This document shows positions 45,299-54,327 of a stretch of 64,000 bases of DNA, piece after piece. Position numbers and translations under genes: made by a program. Source of the stretch: Olsenella porci (GTDB taxonomy: Bacteria > Actinomycetota > Coriobacteriia > Coriobacteriales > Atopobiaceae); contig NZ_VUNC01000007.1 in the NCBI RefSeq assembly GCF_009695875.1, positions 89,706 to 153,705 on the forward strand, written 5' to 3'. The first letter of the stretch is position 1, and each line of letters begins with the position of its first letter. The notes below the pieces were generated by a model. It did no database searches. It was not told the origin of the DNA and worked only from the letters and a program-made list of their open reading frames with translations.

Positions 45299-46238
45299 CG
45301 CCCCCGCCACACCCGATCGCACCGCCGACCAGGCAGAGCTCAGGAGGCAGGTCCCCCGATTCCTCCGCTCGCTCCAGGTGGAGAGGAACCTCTCTCCGCA
45401 GACCGTCAGGGCCTATGGGTCCGACCTCGCCGCCTACTGTGACTGGGCGGAGCGAGAGGGCGTGGACCCCCTGCTCGTTTCACACCGTCAGCTGAGGGGA
45501 TACCTTGCCGAGCTCGTCTCCGCAGGATACGCCCCCCGCACGGTGAGCAGGCACCTCTCGTCGCTCAGGACGCTCTATCGTTGGCTGTTGCGCGAGGGGG
45601 TCGTGTCGGTTGACGGGGCCGCCGCCGTCTCGAGCCCCAAGGCGGGCAGGCCGCTCCCGCGCGTCATGAGCGATGCGGAGGCGTCCAGGCTCCTCTCCAC
45701 GTGTGACATGGATGACGCGTGCGGCCTCAGGGACCGCGCGTTCCTCGAGCTGCTCTATGCGACGGGGGCCAGGGTCTCGGAGGCCTCTGGCCTCGACGTG
45801 GGTGACGTTGACCTTGCCCAGGGACAGGTCAGGCTCTTTGGCAAGGGCTCCAAGGAGAGGATCGTCCCCATATACCGGGAGTGCTGCCGCATCGTCAGGC
45901 GCTACCTTGAGGAGTCCCGACCCGTTCTCGCTGTCAGGCGAAAGGGTGGCGAGCCCACGCGTGGGCTGTTCCTCTCCACCAGGGGCAGGCGCATGTCGGC
46001 CGACGCGCTGCGGACGTGCTTCGAGCGCCATGTGGCACAGGCGGGGCTGGACCCAACGCTCACGCCACACGCCATGAGGCACACCTTCGCCACCGAGCTG
46101 TTGGCCGGAGGGGCCGACCTCAGGAGCGTGCAGGAGCTCCTGGGCCACGCGAGCATCGCCACCACGCAGGTGTACACGCACCTCTCGGCGCAGAGGCTGC
46201 GCGAGGAGGCGCGGCAGGCCCATCCCAGGGCCGAGTGA
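45291..46238 (+). CDS. xerC: tyrosine recombinase XerC
   Basis: XerC/D-type recombinases resolve chromosome dimers at dif. The 315-aa protein has the N-terminal SAM-like core-binding domain (VPRFLRSLQVERNLSPQTVRAYGSDL). The catalytic domain has R (YATGARVSEASGL), K (FGKGSKERIVPI), HxxR (HAMRHTFATELL), H (LGHASIATTQVYTHL) and the nucleophile Tyr in the last motif. The GTG at 45291 is inside the end of trmFO. It is a housekeeping Xer by context (trmFO-xerC-rpsB order), not a phage integrase. Confidence 0.93.
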   Translation: MADAPATPDRTADQAELRRQVPRFLRSLQVERNLSPQTVRAYGSDLAAYCDWAEREGVDPLLVSHRQLRGYLAELVSAGYAPRTVSRHLSSLRTLYRWLLREGVVSVDGAAAVSSPKAGRPLPRVMSDAEASRLLSTCDMDDACGLRDRAFLELLYATGARVSEASGLDVGDVDLAQGQVRLFGKGSKERIVPIYRECCRIVRRYLEESRPVLAVRRKGGEPTRGLFLSTRGRRMSADALRTCFERHVAQAGLDPTLTPHAMRHTFATELLAGGADLRSVQELLGHASIATTQVYTHLSAQRLREEARQAHPRAE

Positions 46239-46315
46239 GCTCGACGGGCCTCTGCCTGTGGTGCGACGCATTCCCCGGCGGCAACTTGTGGAGCGCCCAT
46301 GTGCGGGAGAGCGGG

Positions 46316-46345
46316 TTGGCAGCGTGGTTTGCACGTTGCTATAAT
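46316..46345 (+). promoter_or_regulatory. rpsB-tsf promoter
   Basis: TTGGCA (46316-46321), 18 bases, then a perfect TATAAT (46340-46345). It leaves an unusually long leader of about 135 bases before rpsB. That leader contains GC-rich potential hairpins, including a GGGGC/GCCCC pairing near 46410-46430, and could carry S2 autoregulation. Confidence 0.85.
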
Positions 46346-46485
46346 GTGAACTCGCTGTGCAGAAGCACGGCGACAAGACACACGCGTGACGACTCGCGGG
46401 CCATGGTGCCTGGGGCGCAGCCAAGCCCCGGGTGGTTCCGACGGGGGTGACATCACGCGGAGGACAAACCAACGGAGGTTTACAC

Positions 46486-47256
46486 ATGGCTGTCAAGATC
46501 AACATCCGCACCCTTCTCGAGGCAGGCTGCCACTACGGTCACCAGACCCGTCGCTGGAACCCCAAGATGAAGCCCTACATCTTCGGTGAGCGCAACGGCA
46601 TCTACATCCTCGACCTCAAGCAGACCGTCGTGGACGCAGACAAGGCCTACACCTTCCTCAAGGACACCGCCGCCAAGGGTGGCAAGATCCTGTTTGTCGG
46701 CACCAAGAAGCAGGCGCAGGAGCCCATCCAGACCCAGGCCGAGCGCTGCGGCATGCCCTACATCAACCAGCGCTGGCTCGGCGGCATGCTCACCAACTTC
46801 GTGACCATGCGCTCCCGCATCGACCGCCTCGAGGAGCTCGAGGCCATGGTCGAGGACGGTCGCATGGCAGCCCGCGGCAAGAAGGAGCAGTCCGTCCTCA
46901 CCAAGGAGCTCGAGAAGCTCCAGCGCAACCTCGGTGGCGTCCGTGACATGCGCACCCTCCCGCAGGCGCTCTTCGTTGTCGACACCAAGCGCGAGGAGAT
47001 TGCCATCCGCGAGGCCAACAGGCTTCACATCCCCGTCGTCGGCCTGCTCGACACCAACTCCGACCCCGACGTCGTGGACTACGGCATCCCCGCGAACGAC
47101 GACGCGATTCGCTCCGTCAACCTCATGTGCGAGCTCGTTGCCGACGCCATCCTGGCTGGCAGCGGCAAGGAGCAGATTTCCGAGCAGGAGATGGCTTCTG
47201 GTGAGACGACCCCCGCGGTCGAGACCGCTGCAGCCGAGGCTTCCGCAGCAGAGTAG
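46486..47256 (+). CDS. rpsB: 30S ribosomal protein S2
   Basis: S2 joins the small subunit late and helps bind S1. The 256-aa protein begins [44 protein letters not shown] and contains [30 protein letters not shown] and [27 protein letters not shown]. The tail is Ala/Glu-rich. ATG 46486 follows GGAGG; upstream in-frame codons are leader. tsf follows 29 bases later on the same transcript. Confidence 0.97.
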   Translation: MAVKINIRTLLEAGCHYGHQTRRWNPKMKPYIFGERNGIYILDLKQTVVDADKAYTFLKDTAAKGGKILFVGTKKQAQEPIQTQAERCGMPYINQRWLGGMLTNFVTMRSRIDRLEELEAMVEDGRMAARGKKEQSVLTKELEKLQRNLGGVRDMRTLPQALFVVDTKREEIAIREANRLHIPVVGLLDTNSDPDVVDYGIPANDDAIRSVNLMCELVADAILAGSGKEQISEQEMASGETTPAVETAAAEASAAE

Positions 47257-47285
47257 CGTTCGAACGCATTAGATAGGAGAGATAC

Positions 47286-48155
47286 ATGGCACAGGTTACT
47301 GCCGCTCTGGTCAAGCAGCTCCGCGAGATGACCGACTCCCCCATGATGGAGTGCAAGAAGGCTCTCGTCGAGGCCGATGGCGACATCGAGAAGGCCGTCG
47401 ACGTGCTCCGCAAGATGGGCGTTGCCAAGGCCGTCAAGCGCGCTGGGCGCGACACCAACGAGGGCACCGTGGCGGCGTACGTCTCCGAGGATGGCAAGAC
47501 TGGCGCACTCCTCGAGCTCACCTGCGAGACCGACTTCGTGGGCACCAACCCCAAGTTCACTGGGTTTGCGAACGACCTCGCCAAGGTCGTGGCCGAGAAC
47601 GACCCTGCCGACGTCGACGCGCTGCTCGCCCTCCCCATGGGCGAGGACACCGTCAAGGACGAGCTCACCGAGATGATTCACGTCATCGGCGAGAACATGA
47701 AGATCGCCCGCTTCCAGCGCGTGACCGTCGAGAACGGTGCGCTTGCCAGCTACATCCACCTCGGTGGCAAGCTCGCTGACATCACCGTGTTCGAGTTCTC
47801 CAAGCCCGAGACCGCGCAGAACGAGGAGTTCAAGACCTTCGCGCACGACGTGTGCATGCAGGTCGCGGCAATCGCCCCCGTCTCCGCGCGCCGCGAGGAC
47901 GTTCCCGAGGACGTCATCGCCCACGAGAAGTCCATCTACATGGCTCAGGCCGCCGATTCCGGCAAGCCCGAGTTCATCCAGGAGAAGATCGCCCTCGGCA
48001 AGCTCGAGAAGTTCTACAAGGAGAACGTCCTCACCGAGCAGGAGTTCATCAAGGATTCCAGCATGACCATCGCCGACCTCGCCAAGAAGGTCGACAAGGC
48101 CACGGAGGATACCATCCAGATCACCCGCTTCGTTCGCTTCGCGTTCGGCGAGTAA
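47286..48155 (+). CDS. tsf: elongation factor Ts
   Basis: EF-Ts recycles EF-Tu by nucleotide exchange. The 289-aa protein has the N-terminal UBA-like domain (VKQLREMTDSPMMECKKALVEADGDIEKAVDVLRKMG) and the EF-Tu-contacting TDFVGTNPKF region (family TDFVARN), followed by two core subdomains. Start at ATG after AGGAGAG. It closes the rpsB-tsf unit with a terminator. Confidence 0.97.
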   Translation: MAQVTAALVKQLREMTDSPMMECKKALVEADGDIEKAVDVLRKMGVAKAVKRAGRDTNEGTVAAYVSEDGKTGALLELTCETDFVGTNPKFTGFANDLAKVVAENDPADVDALLALPMGEDTVKDELTEMIHVIGENMKIARFQRVTVENGALASYIHLGGKLADITVFEFSKPETAQNEEFKTFAHDVCMQVAAIAPVSARREDVPEDVIAHEKSIYMAQAADSGKPEFIQEKIALGKLEKFYKENVLTEQEFIKDSSMTIADLAKKVDKATEDTIQITRFVRFAFGE

Positions 48156-48172
48156 CGGGATACCAAGCATGG

Positions 48173-48204
48173 GAAGGGCCGATGCCGCAGGGCACCGGCC
48201 CTTC
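48173..48204 (+). terminator. rpsB-tsf terminator
   Basis: GAAGGGCCG pairs with CGGCCCTTC, with an inner TGCC/GGCA pairing, 17 bases after tsf. Only GTGTATGTCT follows, so the T tract is weak. Confidence 0.65.
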
Positions 48205-48262
48205 GTGTATGTCTAGACCGTCCGCTCGCCTTTGGGTGGGGTAGGCGTCCCAGCGCCTCTGA

Positions 48263-48268
48263 TAGAAT
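48263..48268 (+). promoter_or_regulatory. pyrH-frr promoter (-10)
   Basis: TAGAAT lies about 60 bases upstream of pyrH. A -35 match is poor. The hexamer recurs at 9975, 18056 and 43886 ahead of other units. Confidence 0.45.
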
Positions 48269-48327
48269 CTTTGGGGCATCGTGGAAGGCTTGCGTGCCCT
48301 TCACCACAACGTGACAGGAGGCTCGAC

Positions 48328-49047
48328 TTGTCTGACTACAAGTACAAGCGCGTTCTTCTCAAGCTCTCGGGAGAGGCCCTCATGGGCTCCAAGGAGTTTG
48401 GCATCGACCCAGGCGTCCCCCAGAAGATCGCCGACGACATCAAGGCAGCCCACGAGGCGGGCGTGCAGATTGCCGTCGTCGTTGGTGGCGGCAACATCTT
48501 CCGTGGGCTCTCGGGTGCTGCTGCCGGCATGGACCGCGCCCAGGGCGACAACATGGGCATGCTCGCCACGGTCATCAACTCCCTGGCGCTCCAGGACACC
48601 TTCGAGCACAACGGCATGGAGTGCAGGGTCATGAGCGCCATCGAGATGCACGCGATCTCCGAGACCTACATCAGACGCCGGGCCATCCGTCATCTGGAGA
48701 AGGGGCGAATCACCATCTTCGCTGCGGGGACCGGTAACCCGTACTTCACCACCGACACGGCTGCCGCGCTCCGCGCGTGCGAGATTGGTGCCGAGGTTCT
48801 CATGAAGGCCACTAAGGTGGACGGCATCTACGACATGGATCCCGTCTCGCACCCCGAGGCCAAGAAGTTCGATACCATCAGCTACATGGAGGTTCTCAAC
48901 CGCGACCTCCACGTCATGGATGCGACGGCAACCGCCCTCTGCCATGACAACCACATGCCGATCATGGTCTTCAACCTCGACGAGAAGGGCATCTTTGACC
49001 GTGCCCTCAGGGGCGAGAGCGTTGGAACCACCGTCGTAGACGAATAG
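48328..49047 (+). CDS. pyrH: uridylate kinase
   Basis: PyrH phosphorylates UMP to UDP. The 239-aa protein has [67 protein letters not shown] and [12 protein letters not shown], all family-typical. The TTG start at 48328 has CAGGAGG seven bases upstream and matches where homologues begin; the upstream in-frame stretch is non-coding. frr follows after 10 bases. Confidence 0.96.
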   Translation: MSDYKYKRVLLKLSGEALMGSKEFGIDPGVPQKIADDIKAAHEAGVQIAVVVGGGNIFRGLSGAAAGMDRAQGDNMGMLATVINSLALQDTFEHNGMECRVMSAIEMHAISETYIRRRAIRHLEKGRITIFAAGTGNPYFTTDTAAALRACEIGAEVLMKATKVDGIYDMDPVSHPEAKKFDTISYMEVLNRDLHVMDATATALCHDNHMPIMVFNLDEKGIFDRALRGESVGTTVVDE

Positions 49048-49057
49048 GGAGGCTCTC

Positions 49058-49603
49058 ATGAGCGAGTACGGCGACTTTGCCAAGAAGCACATGGACAAGT
49101 GCATCGAGGGGCTGAGGCACAACTTCGCGAAGGTTCGCACGGGTCGAGCGAACGCGCATGTCCTCGACGACATCAAGGTTGACTACTACGGCCAGCCCAC
49201 GCCCATCACGCAGCTGGCTGGCGTCAAGGTCCCCGAGGCCTCCATGCTCGTGGTGGAGCCCTGGGACAAGACGGCCCTGAAGGCCATCGAGAAGGCAATC
49301 GAGTCCTCCGACCTGGGGATTACGCCCTCCAACGACGGCGTCTCGATTCGTCTCCCCTTCCCCAAGCCCACCGAGGAGCGTCGTCGCGAGCTCGCCAAGG
49401 AGTGCAGCAAGTACGGCGAGGAGGCCAAGGTGGCCATTCGAAACGCCCGTCGTGACGCCAACAACAAGGCCGAGCGTGACGAGGACCTCTCGGAGGACGA
49501 CGTTGCCCGCGTGAAGAAGGAAGTCCAAAAGATCACCGACGACTACGTCAAGAAGGTCGACGCGCTGCTCAAGGAGAAGACCGCCGAGGTCATGGAGATC
49601 TAG
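49058..49603 (+). CDS. frr: ribosome recycling factor
   Basis: RRF splits post-termination ribosomes with EF-G. The 181-aa protein has the three-helix bundle and hinge: LRHNFAKVRTGRANAHVLDDIKVDYYGQPTPITQLAGV, LGITPSNDGVSIRLPFPKPTEERRRELAK, and RNARRDANNK. ATG follows GGGAGG. It ends the pyrH-frr unit. Confidence 0.97.
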   Translation: MSEYGDFAKKHMDKCIEGLRHNFAKVRTGRANAHVLDDIKVDYYGQPTPITQLAGVKVPEASMLVVEPWDKTALKAIEKAIESSDLGITPSNDGVSIRLPFPKPTEERRRELAKECSKYGEEAKVAIRNARRDANNKAERDEDLSEDDVARVKKEVQKITDDYVKKVDALLKEKTAEVMEI

Positions 49604-49682
49604 GCTACACCACTGGCGCTGGGCGTTGGAGCTGGTGCGATTAGCTCGTTCCTTGGGAGCGGTTAACTCAGAAGAGAGAGCG

Positions 49683-49710
49683 TGCCCATCCCTCGACGGA
49701 GGGGTGGGCA
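49683..49710 (+). terminator. pyrH-frr terminator
   Basis: A 12-bp stem (49683-49694 with 49699-49710, one T-G pair) has loop GACG and is followed by TTTGCATTTGG. It lies 80 bases after frr. Confidence 0.85.
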
Positions 49711-49996
49711 TTTGCATTTGGCACTTGCGCCAAGGCTGACGGCAGGGGGCTTTGGAAAACCGTTCACCAGTCGAGGCGCCATTGCCGGCATGCCGCTGGT
49801 GGCGCTGCAACCGAAACACGCGGTCCTCTCATATGGAATGCAAATAAACTGCACTTCAGAGCGTTTGTGTGCATCCATGGAAAGTGCGTCCCAAATCAAA
49901 ACGCTCACTGTCGTTATGGCACACTACTCGCATAATGGAAACGCTTGTGCATGGACGCTGGCACAATGCATAGTTCGGGAAAACCACTTGGCCGAG
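49711..49996 (+). other. long non-coding stretch upstream of uppS
   Basis: Together with the frr terminator region this is a 393-base gap without a supported gene. The second half is clearly more AT-rich than its surroundings, with GGAATGCAAATAAACTGC and CGCATAATGG patches that could hold promoters. An open frame runs through it in phase with uppS, but its codons do not resemble the family N-terminus. I see no tRNA, riboswitch or small-protein gene with a good ribosome-binding site. Confidence 0.6.
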
Positions 49997-50794
49997 ATGA
50001 GGTTTCAGGTGCAGCGGGACGAGGGAAAGCTTCGCGAGTACTTTGTCGAGGCGCCGACGGACATCAGCCTGGGGGACATTGACCTCCAACGCATTCCGTC
50101 GCACGTCTCCATCATCATGGACGGAAACGGGCGCTGGGCACAGGCCCGCGGGCTCGATCGGTCCGAGGGACACGTCGCCGGAGTGGACTCGCTGAGGGAG
50201 ACGGTCACCACGAGCGTGAGACTGGGGCTCGACGTGCTGTCGTGCTATGCCTTCTCGACCGAGAACTGGAAGCGTCCGCAGCACGAGGTCGATCTCCTCA
50301 TGCACCTCTTTGCAACCACGCTCCTCAACGAGCTGCCGCTCTTTCACCAGGAGAACGTGAGGCTGCGCTTCTTTGGCGACCTCGAGGCGCTCCCCAAGGA
50401 GACCTACGACGTGTTCCAGGAAGGGCTGGAGGAGACGAGCGGCAACACGGGCATGACCTTTGCCCTCGCCGTCAACTATGGCTCAAGGGCCGAGATCGCC
50501 CGCGCCGCGCGCCTGGTCGCGGAGTCCGTGGCATCAGGCGAACTCTCTCCCAACGACGTGGATGAGGATGCCATCTCGTCTCGTCTGTACACCGCCGGCT
50601 TACCCGATCCAGACTTGCTCATCAGGACGTCTGGCGAGCTCAGGCTTTCCAACTATCTGCTGTGGCAGCTCGCCTACACGGAGTTCTACGTTACAAGCAC
50701 CTTGTGGCCGGACTTCTCCCGCTGGGACATGCTCCGTGCCATCAAGTCGTTTCAGTCGCGCAAGAGGCGCTTTGGGGGTGTCGTGTCAAAGTGA
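49997..50794 (+). CDS. uppS: undecaprenyl diphosphate synthase (isoprenyl transferase)
   Basis: UppS makes the C55 lipid carrier for wall synthesis. The 265-aa protein has HVSIIMDGNGRWAQARGLDRSEGHVAG (catalytic Asp in MDGNGRWA), CYAFSTENWKRPQHEV, and the C-terminal PDLLIRTSGELRLSNYLLWQLAYTEFYVTSTLWPDF. ATG 49997 gives an N-terminus about 35 residues ahead of MDGN, slightly long; no convincing ribosome-binding site is seen, so the start is uncertain. Its stop overlaps cdsA as GTGA. Confidence 0.93.
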   Translation: MRFQVQRDEGKLREYFVEAPTDISLGDIDLQRIPSHVSIIMDGNGRWAQARGLDRSEGHVAGVDSLRETVTTSVRLGLDVLSCYAFSTENWKRPQHEVDLLMHLFATTLLNELPLFHQENVRLRFFGDLEALPKETYDVFQEGLEETSGNTGMTFALAVNYGSRAEIARAARLVAESVASGELSPNDVDEDAISSRLYTAGLPDPDLLIRTSGELRLSNYLLWQLAYTEFYVTSTLWPDFSRWDMLRAIKSFQSRKRRFGGVVSK

Positions 50795-51747
50795 GCGAGG
50801 CAAACGGGGAGACGAACGGGTCGTCTGAGCCCAAGGAGAGCGCGATCGACCGAGAGATAGACAAGCTCGAGAAGAAGCGCGAGGAGCAGGAGGACGATCG
50901 GGTTTCTGGCAACCTTAGGAGCCAGAAGGCCCGTGGATGGACCGAGAAGATGCTCACCCGAACCACCTCCGGCGCCATCTACGCCATCGTGACTGTTGGG
51001 TGTCTCTTCTGGGGCGTCATCCCCACCGCCGTGCTGGTGTCCGCCATGGCGTGGCTGTGCTGCTCCGAGTTCTATCGCATGTCTCGCATGGGTGGCAGGA
51101 TGCCCAACGAGATCGTGGGCCTTACTGCGGCGATCCTGTTCCCGCTGGCTCCCGTCATCTCGCCCCACTACGGCCTCTTGGTGGTGATACTGCTTCTGCT
51201 CATCGCATGCGCGATGTGGTTCGTCCTCAACCTGCGCGTGACCATTGGTGACGTTGCGATCACGGCCTTTGGCCCCATCTACACGTCGCTCATGTTTGCC
51301 TGCATCGTGCTCATCCGCAAGTCCGACCCCGGGTTCTGGGGCGGGCTTCTCGCATTTGGCGTCATGGGGTCGGTTTGGCTCAACGACACTGCGGCCTACT
51401 TCGTGGGGTCGCGCTTCGGTCGCCACAAGCTCGCTCCTAAGATCTCGCCCAACAAGAGCGTCGAGGGCTTCTGGGGCGGTATCGCGGGGACCATCATCGT
51501 ATGGCTCATCCTCGCGCGCCTCGGCGTCGCGGGCATTGGCTACGGTACCGCCGTGGCTTGCGGCATCGTGGTGGGCATAACCTCCGTGGTGGGCGACCTC
51601 TTTGAGTCGCGCATCAAGCGCGGCGTGGGCGTCAAGGACTCCGGCAACATCATGCCCGGGCATGGCGGCCTTCTCGACCGGTCCGACTCCATGCTCTTCG
51701 CGAGCATGACCGCATACCTTCTTCTGCACTTTGGGGGGATTCTTTGA
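50791..51747 (+). CDS. cdsA: phosphatidate cytidylyltransferase
   Basis: CdsA makes CDP-diacylglycerol. The 318-aa protein has a charged N-terminal stretch of about 55 residues including the helix DREIDKLEKKREEQEDDR. Seven to eight membrane helices follow. The signature is near the C-terminus: SVVGDLFESRIKRGVGVKDSGNIMPGHGGLLDRSDSML. NDTAAYFVGSRFGRHKLAPKISPNKSVEGFWGG is also typical. GTG 50791 overlaps the uppS stop; dxr overlaps its own stop. Confidence 0.95.
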   Translation: MSEANGETNGSSEPKESAIDREIDKLEKKREEQEDDRVSGNLRSQKARGWTEKMLTRTTSGAIYAIVTVGCLFWGVIPTAVLVSAMAWLCCSEFYRMSRMGGRMPNEIVGLTAAILFPLAPVISPHYGLLVVILLLLIACAMWFVLNLRVTIGDVAITAFGPIYTSLMFACIVLIRKSDPGFWGGLLAFGVMGSVWLNDTAAYFVGSRFGRHKLAPKISPNKSVEGFWGGIAGTIIVWLILARLGVAGIGYGTAVACGIVVGITSVVGDLFESRIKRGVGVKDSGNIMPGHGGLLDRSDSMLFASMTAYLLLHFGGIL

Positions 51748-52940
51748 GCATATTCGAGGACACGGCCCCAAGGGCGCCTCGCAGGCGCCCGATGCGTGTG
51801 GCCATCCTGGGAGCGTCTGGGTCCATCGGTACCCAGGCGCTTGACGTTTGCAGGCAGCACGCTGACAAGCTGAGCGTCGTCACGATCTCCGTCAACTCTT
51901 CCACCGAGCGGGCGGTTGCCATCGCCCGCGAGTTTGGCGTGAGCCACGTGGTCGTCTCGGACGTGACGCACCGCAACGACCCGGTGCTGCGCGACCTTCC
52001 CGCCGGGTGTGACTGCTCCTTTGGGCCCGGCGCGCTCGAGGATGTCGCCTGGATGGACGACGTCGACTGCGTCCTCAATGCGGTCGTCGGGGCGGCGGGC
52101 ATTCACGTGGGGTACGCCGCCCTCAAGGCCGGCAAGGTCCTGACCTACGCCAACAAGGAGTCCATCGTCATCGCCGGCGACCTCCTTATGCCGCTCGCCA
52201 AGCCCGGCATGCTCGTCCCCCTCGACTCCGAGCACAGCGCCATCTTCCAGTGCCTGGTGGGGGAGAGGCACGCGGACATCCACTGCCTGTGGCTCACCTG
52301 CTCGGGCGGTCCGTTCTATGGCCTCTCTCGCGAGGAGCTCTCTCGGGCGACCGCCGCCCAGGCGCTGCGCCACCCCACGTGGACCATGGGCCCCAAGATC
52401 ACCATCGACTCGGCGACACTAATGAACAAGGGACTTGAGATCATCGAGGCCCATCACCTGTTCGACGTCCCCATCGACGACGTCCGCGTCCTTGTTCAGC
52501 GCCAGAGCCGCATCCACTCGATGGTCGAGTTTGCGGATGGCGTGGTGAAGGCGCAACTGGGCCCGTCGGACATGCGGATTCCCATCCAGTACGCGTTCAG
52601 CTACCCGGAGCGGTGGGCGACGCCTTCCCCGCGGGTGGACTACGCGGCGGGCGAGCCGCTCACCTTTGGCGAGGCGGACGAGAGCACCTTCCGCTGCCTG
52701 GCGCTGGCCAAGCACGCTGGCAGGGTTGGCGGCACGCTCCCGTGCGCTATGAACGCCGCCAACGAGGTTGCCAACCTCGCCTTTAGGGAGGACCGCTGCG
52801 GCTTCCTCGACATCGAGCGTACCGTGGAGGCCGTCATGGGCAGGACGGACGTCGTCCCCGTCGAGAGCGTGGAGCAGCTTGCCGAGGTCGACGCTTGGGC
52901 GCGCCAAGAGGCGGAGTCGCTGCTCGGGGGGCACAAGTGA
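51744..52940 (+). CDS. dxr: 1-deoxy-D-xylulose 5-phosphate reductoisomerase
   Basis: DXR is the second step of the MEP isoprenoid pathway. The 398-aa protein has the NADPH motif VAILGASGSIGTQALDV, ANKESIVIAGDL, the metal/substrate region VPLDSEHSAIFQCL, TCSGGPFYGLS, HPTWTMGPKITIDSATLMNKGLEIIEAHHLF and PSDMRIPIQYAFSYPERW. The TTG start overlaps the cdsA stop (TTGA). With ispG two genes on, it shows the MEP route. Confidence 0.97.
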   Translation: MSIFEDTAPRAPRRRPMRVAILGASGSIGTQALDVCRQHADKLSVVTISVNSSTERAVAIAREFGVSHVVVSDVTHRNDPVLRDLPAGCDCSFGPGALEDVAWMDDVDCVLNAVVGAAGIHVGYAALKAGKVLTYANKESIVIAGDLLMPLAKPGMLVPLDSEHSAIFQCLVGERHADIHCLWLTCSGGPFYGLSREELSRATAAQALRHPTWTMGPKITIDSATLMNKGLEIIEAHHLFDVPIDDVRVLVQRQSRIHSMVEFADGVVKAQLGPSDMRIPIQYAFSYPERWATPSPRVDYAAGEPLTFGEADESTFRCLALAKHAGRVGGTLPCAMNAANEVANLAFREDRCGFLDIERTVEAVMGRTDVVPVESVEQLAEVDAWARQEAESLLGGHK

Positions 52941-54319
52941 GTCTCGGCGGCGTTGCCTCGGCAGTCTTCTGGGGCATCGTCGTACTCTCGTTTCTCGTGT
53001 TCGTGCACGAGGGCGGGCACTACCTTGCCGCACGCGCCTGCGGTATGCGCGTGACGGAGTTCTTTCTGGGCCTTCCCTGCAGGTTCCGGCTCTCGTGGCG
53101 CTCCCGCAAGACGGGTACGGAGTACGGCGTGACCCCCATCCTGCTGGGCGGCTACACCCGCATCTGCGGGATGGAGGGTGCGGACGACGAGCTTCTCGCC
53201 CCCTGTCTTGCCATCGTGCAGGAGCGTGGCCGAATCTCTGCAACCGACGTCGCGGCGGAGCTGCAAATCGACGAGGAACGTGCCTATCGCCTGCTTGCCT
53301 CCCTCGCTGACCTCGCCTCCATCGAGCCCTGGTACGACGACGAGGCGGGGGAGAGGCCCGGGCAGTCAACATGGCCCGAGCACTTCCAGACGGTCGCCCG
53401 CGACGCCGGCATGCTCACCGCCTACGACAGGGGGCACGACTTTGACGCCCCGGGCTTCTCGCCCGCGGGGGAGAGCCGTCCCATCCAGGGGGACCCTGGG
53501 GAGTTCCTGAGGGCAGAGCAGGCCCGCACCTACGAGGGCAAGGGCTTCTGGCCCCGTGTCGCGACCCTGTTCGCTGGGCCGCTGGTCAACCTGCTCTGCG
53601 CATTCTTGGTTATGGTCCTGGCGCTCACGATCTGCGGCGTCGGCGTGGTCAAGAACAGCAACACGCTGGGTGCGGTGGAGGCAGGCTCGCTCGCGGAGAA
53701 GGCGGGGCTCAAGGCCGGCGACACCCTCACCCAGATTGGCGGCGAGGCGGTCAGCGACTGGAAGAGCCTAGGGACCGCCATCGACGACGCCCTCTCGTCA
53801 GGCGACGACTTCCAGATCGCGTACACCCGCGATGGCGAGTCCCACACCACGACCGTGGACGTGCCCGACGACGGGTCGGCGACCATGCTGGGCGTTGACG
53901 CACAGACCGAGACCTACCACCCCACCGTGGTCGAGGCGTCGCGCTCCGCATTCGCATATGGCGCCGAGGTCGCGACGTTCGCCGTACGGCTCATCATCCC
54001 AACCCACACGGTCGAGACGATGCAGAGCACCTCGTCGGTCGTGGGCATCTCGACCATGGCGAGCCAGGCGGCGCAGGCTGGACCCTACGAGCTCGCCCTG
54101 TTTGTGGCGATGATCTCGATGTCGCTGGGGTTCATGAACCTGCTCCCCATCCCACCGCTCGACGGCGGCAAGATCCTGATCGAGGTCATCCAGGCGGTTT
54201 CGCGCCACCGGGTCTCCGCACGCGCACAGGCCATCGTGAGCTACGTCGGCCTCGCGTTCTTCCTCGTCCTCTTCGCGTTTGCGCTGAGGAACGACTTCGT
54301 CAACATCATCCTTCGCTAG
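52937..54319 (+). CDS. rseP: site-2 protease family (RseP-like) with inserted winged-helix-like segment
   Basis: Membrane metalloprotease of regulated intramembrane proteolysis, 460 aa. The zinc motif HEGGH is at residues 24-28 in the first helix. The re-entrant GVTPILLGGYTRICGM follows. The PDZ domain lies at about 240-310 (GAVEAGSLAEKAGLKAGDTLTQIGG), and NLLPIPPLDGGK is the second zinc-site motif. Between about residues 80 and 200 is a soluble insert whose first half (GRISATDVAAELQIDEERAYRLLASLADLASIEPW) looks like a winged-helix domain. Relatives usually have a much shorter linker there. The GTG overlaps the dxr stop as GTGA. Confidence 0.9.
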   Translation: MSLGGVASAVFWGIVVLSFLVFVHEGGHYLAARACGMRVTEFFLGLPCRFRLSWRSRKTGTEYGVTPILLGGYTRICGMEGADDELLAPCLAIVQERGRISATDVAAELQIDEERAYRLLASLADLASIEPWYDDEAGERPGQSTWPEHFQTVARDAGMLTAYDRGHDFDAPGFSPAGESRPIQGDPGEFLRAEQARTYEGKGFWPRVATLFAGPLVNLLCAFLVMVLALTICGVGVVKNSNTLGAVEAGSLAEKAGLKAGDTLTQIGGEAVSDWKSLGTAIDDALSSGDDFQIAYTRDGESHTTTVDVPDDGSATMLGVDAQTETYHPTVVEASRSAFAYGAEVATFAVRLIIPTHTVETMQSTSSVVGISTMASQAAQAGPYELALFVAMISMSLGFMNLLPIPPLDGGKILIEVIQAVSRHRVSARAQAIVSYVGLAFFLVLFAFALRNDFVNIILR

Positions 54320-54327
54320 GGGGTCAC

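Noticed and set aside
45291..46238. xerC considered as an integrase of a mobile element
   Set aside because: Its place between trmFO and rpsB and lack of nearby att repeats or cargo make it the housekeeping Xer recombinase.
49682..49996. N-terminal extension of UppS by about 105 residues from an upstream in-frame ATG
   Set aside because: The extension would begin inside the frr terminator and has no similarity to the UppS family.
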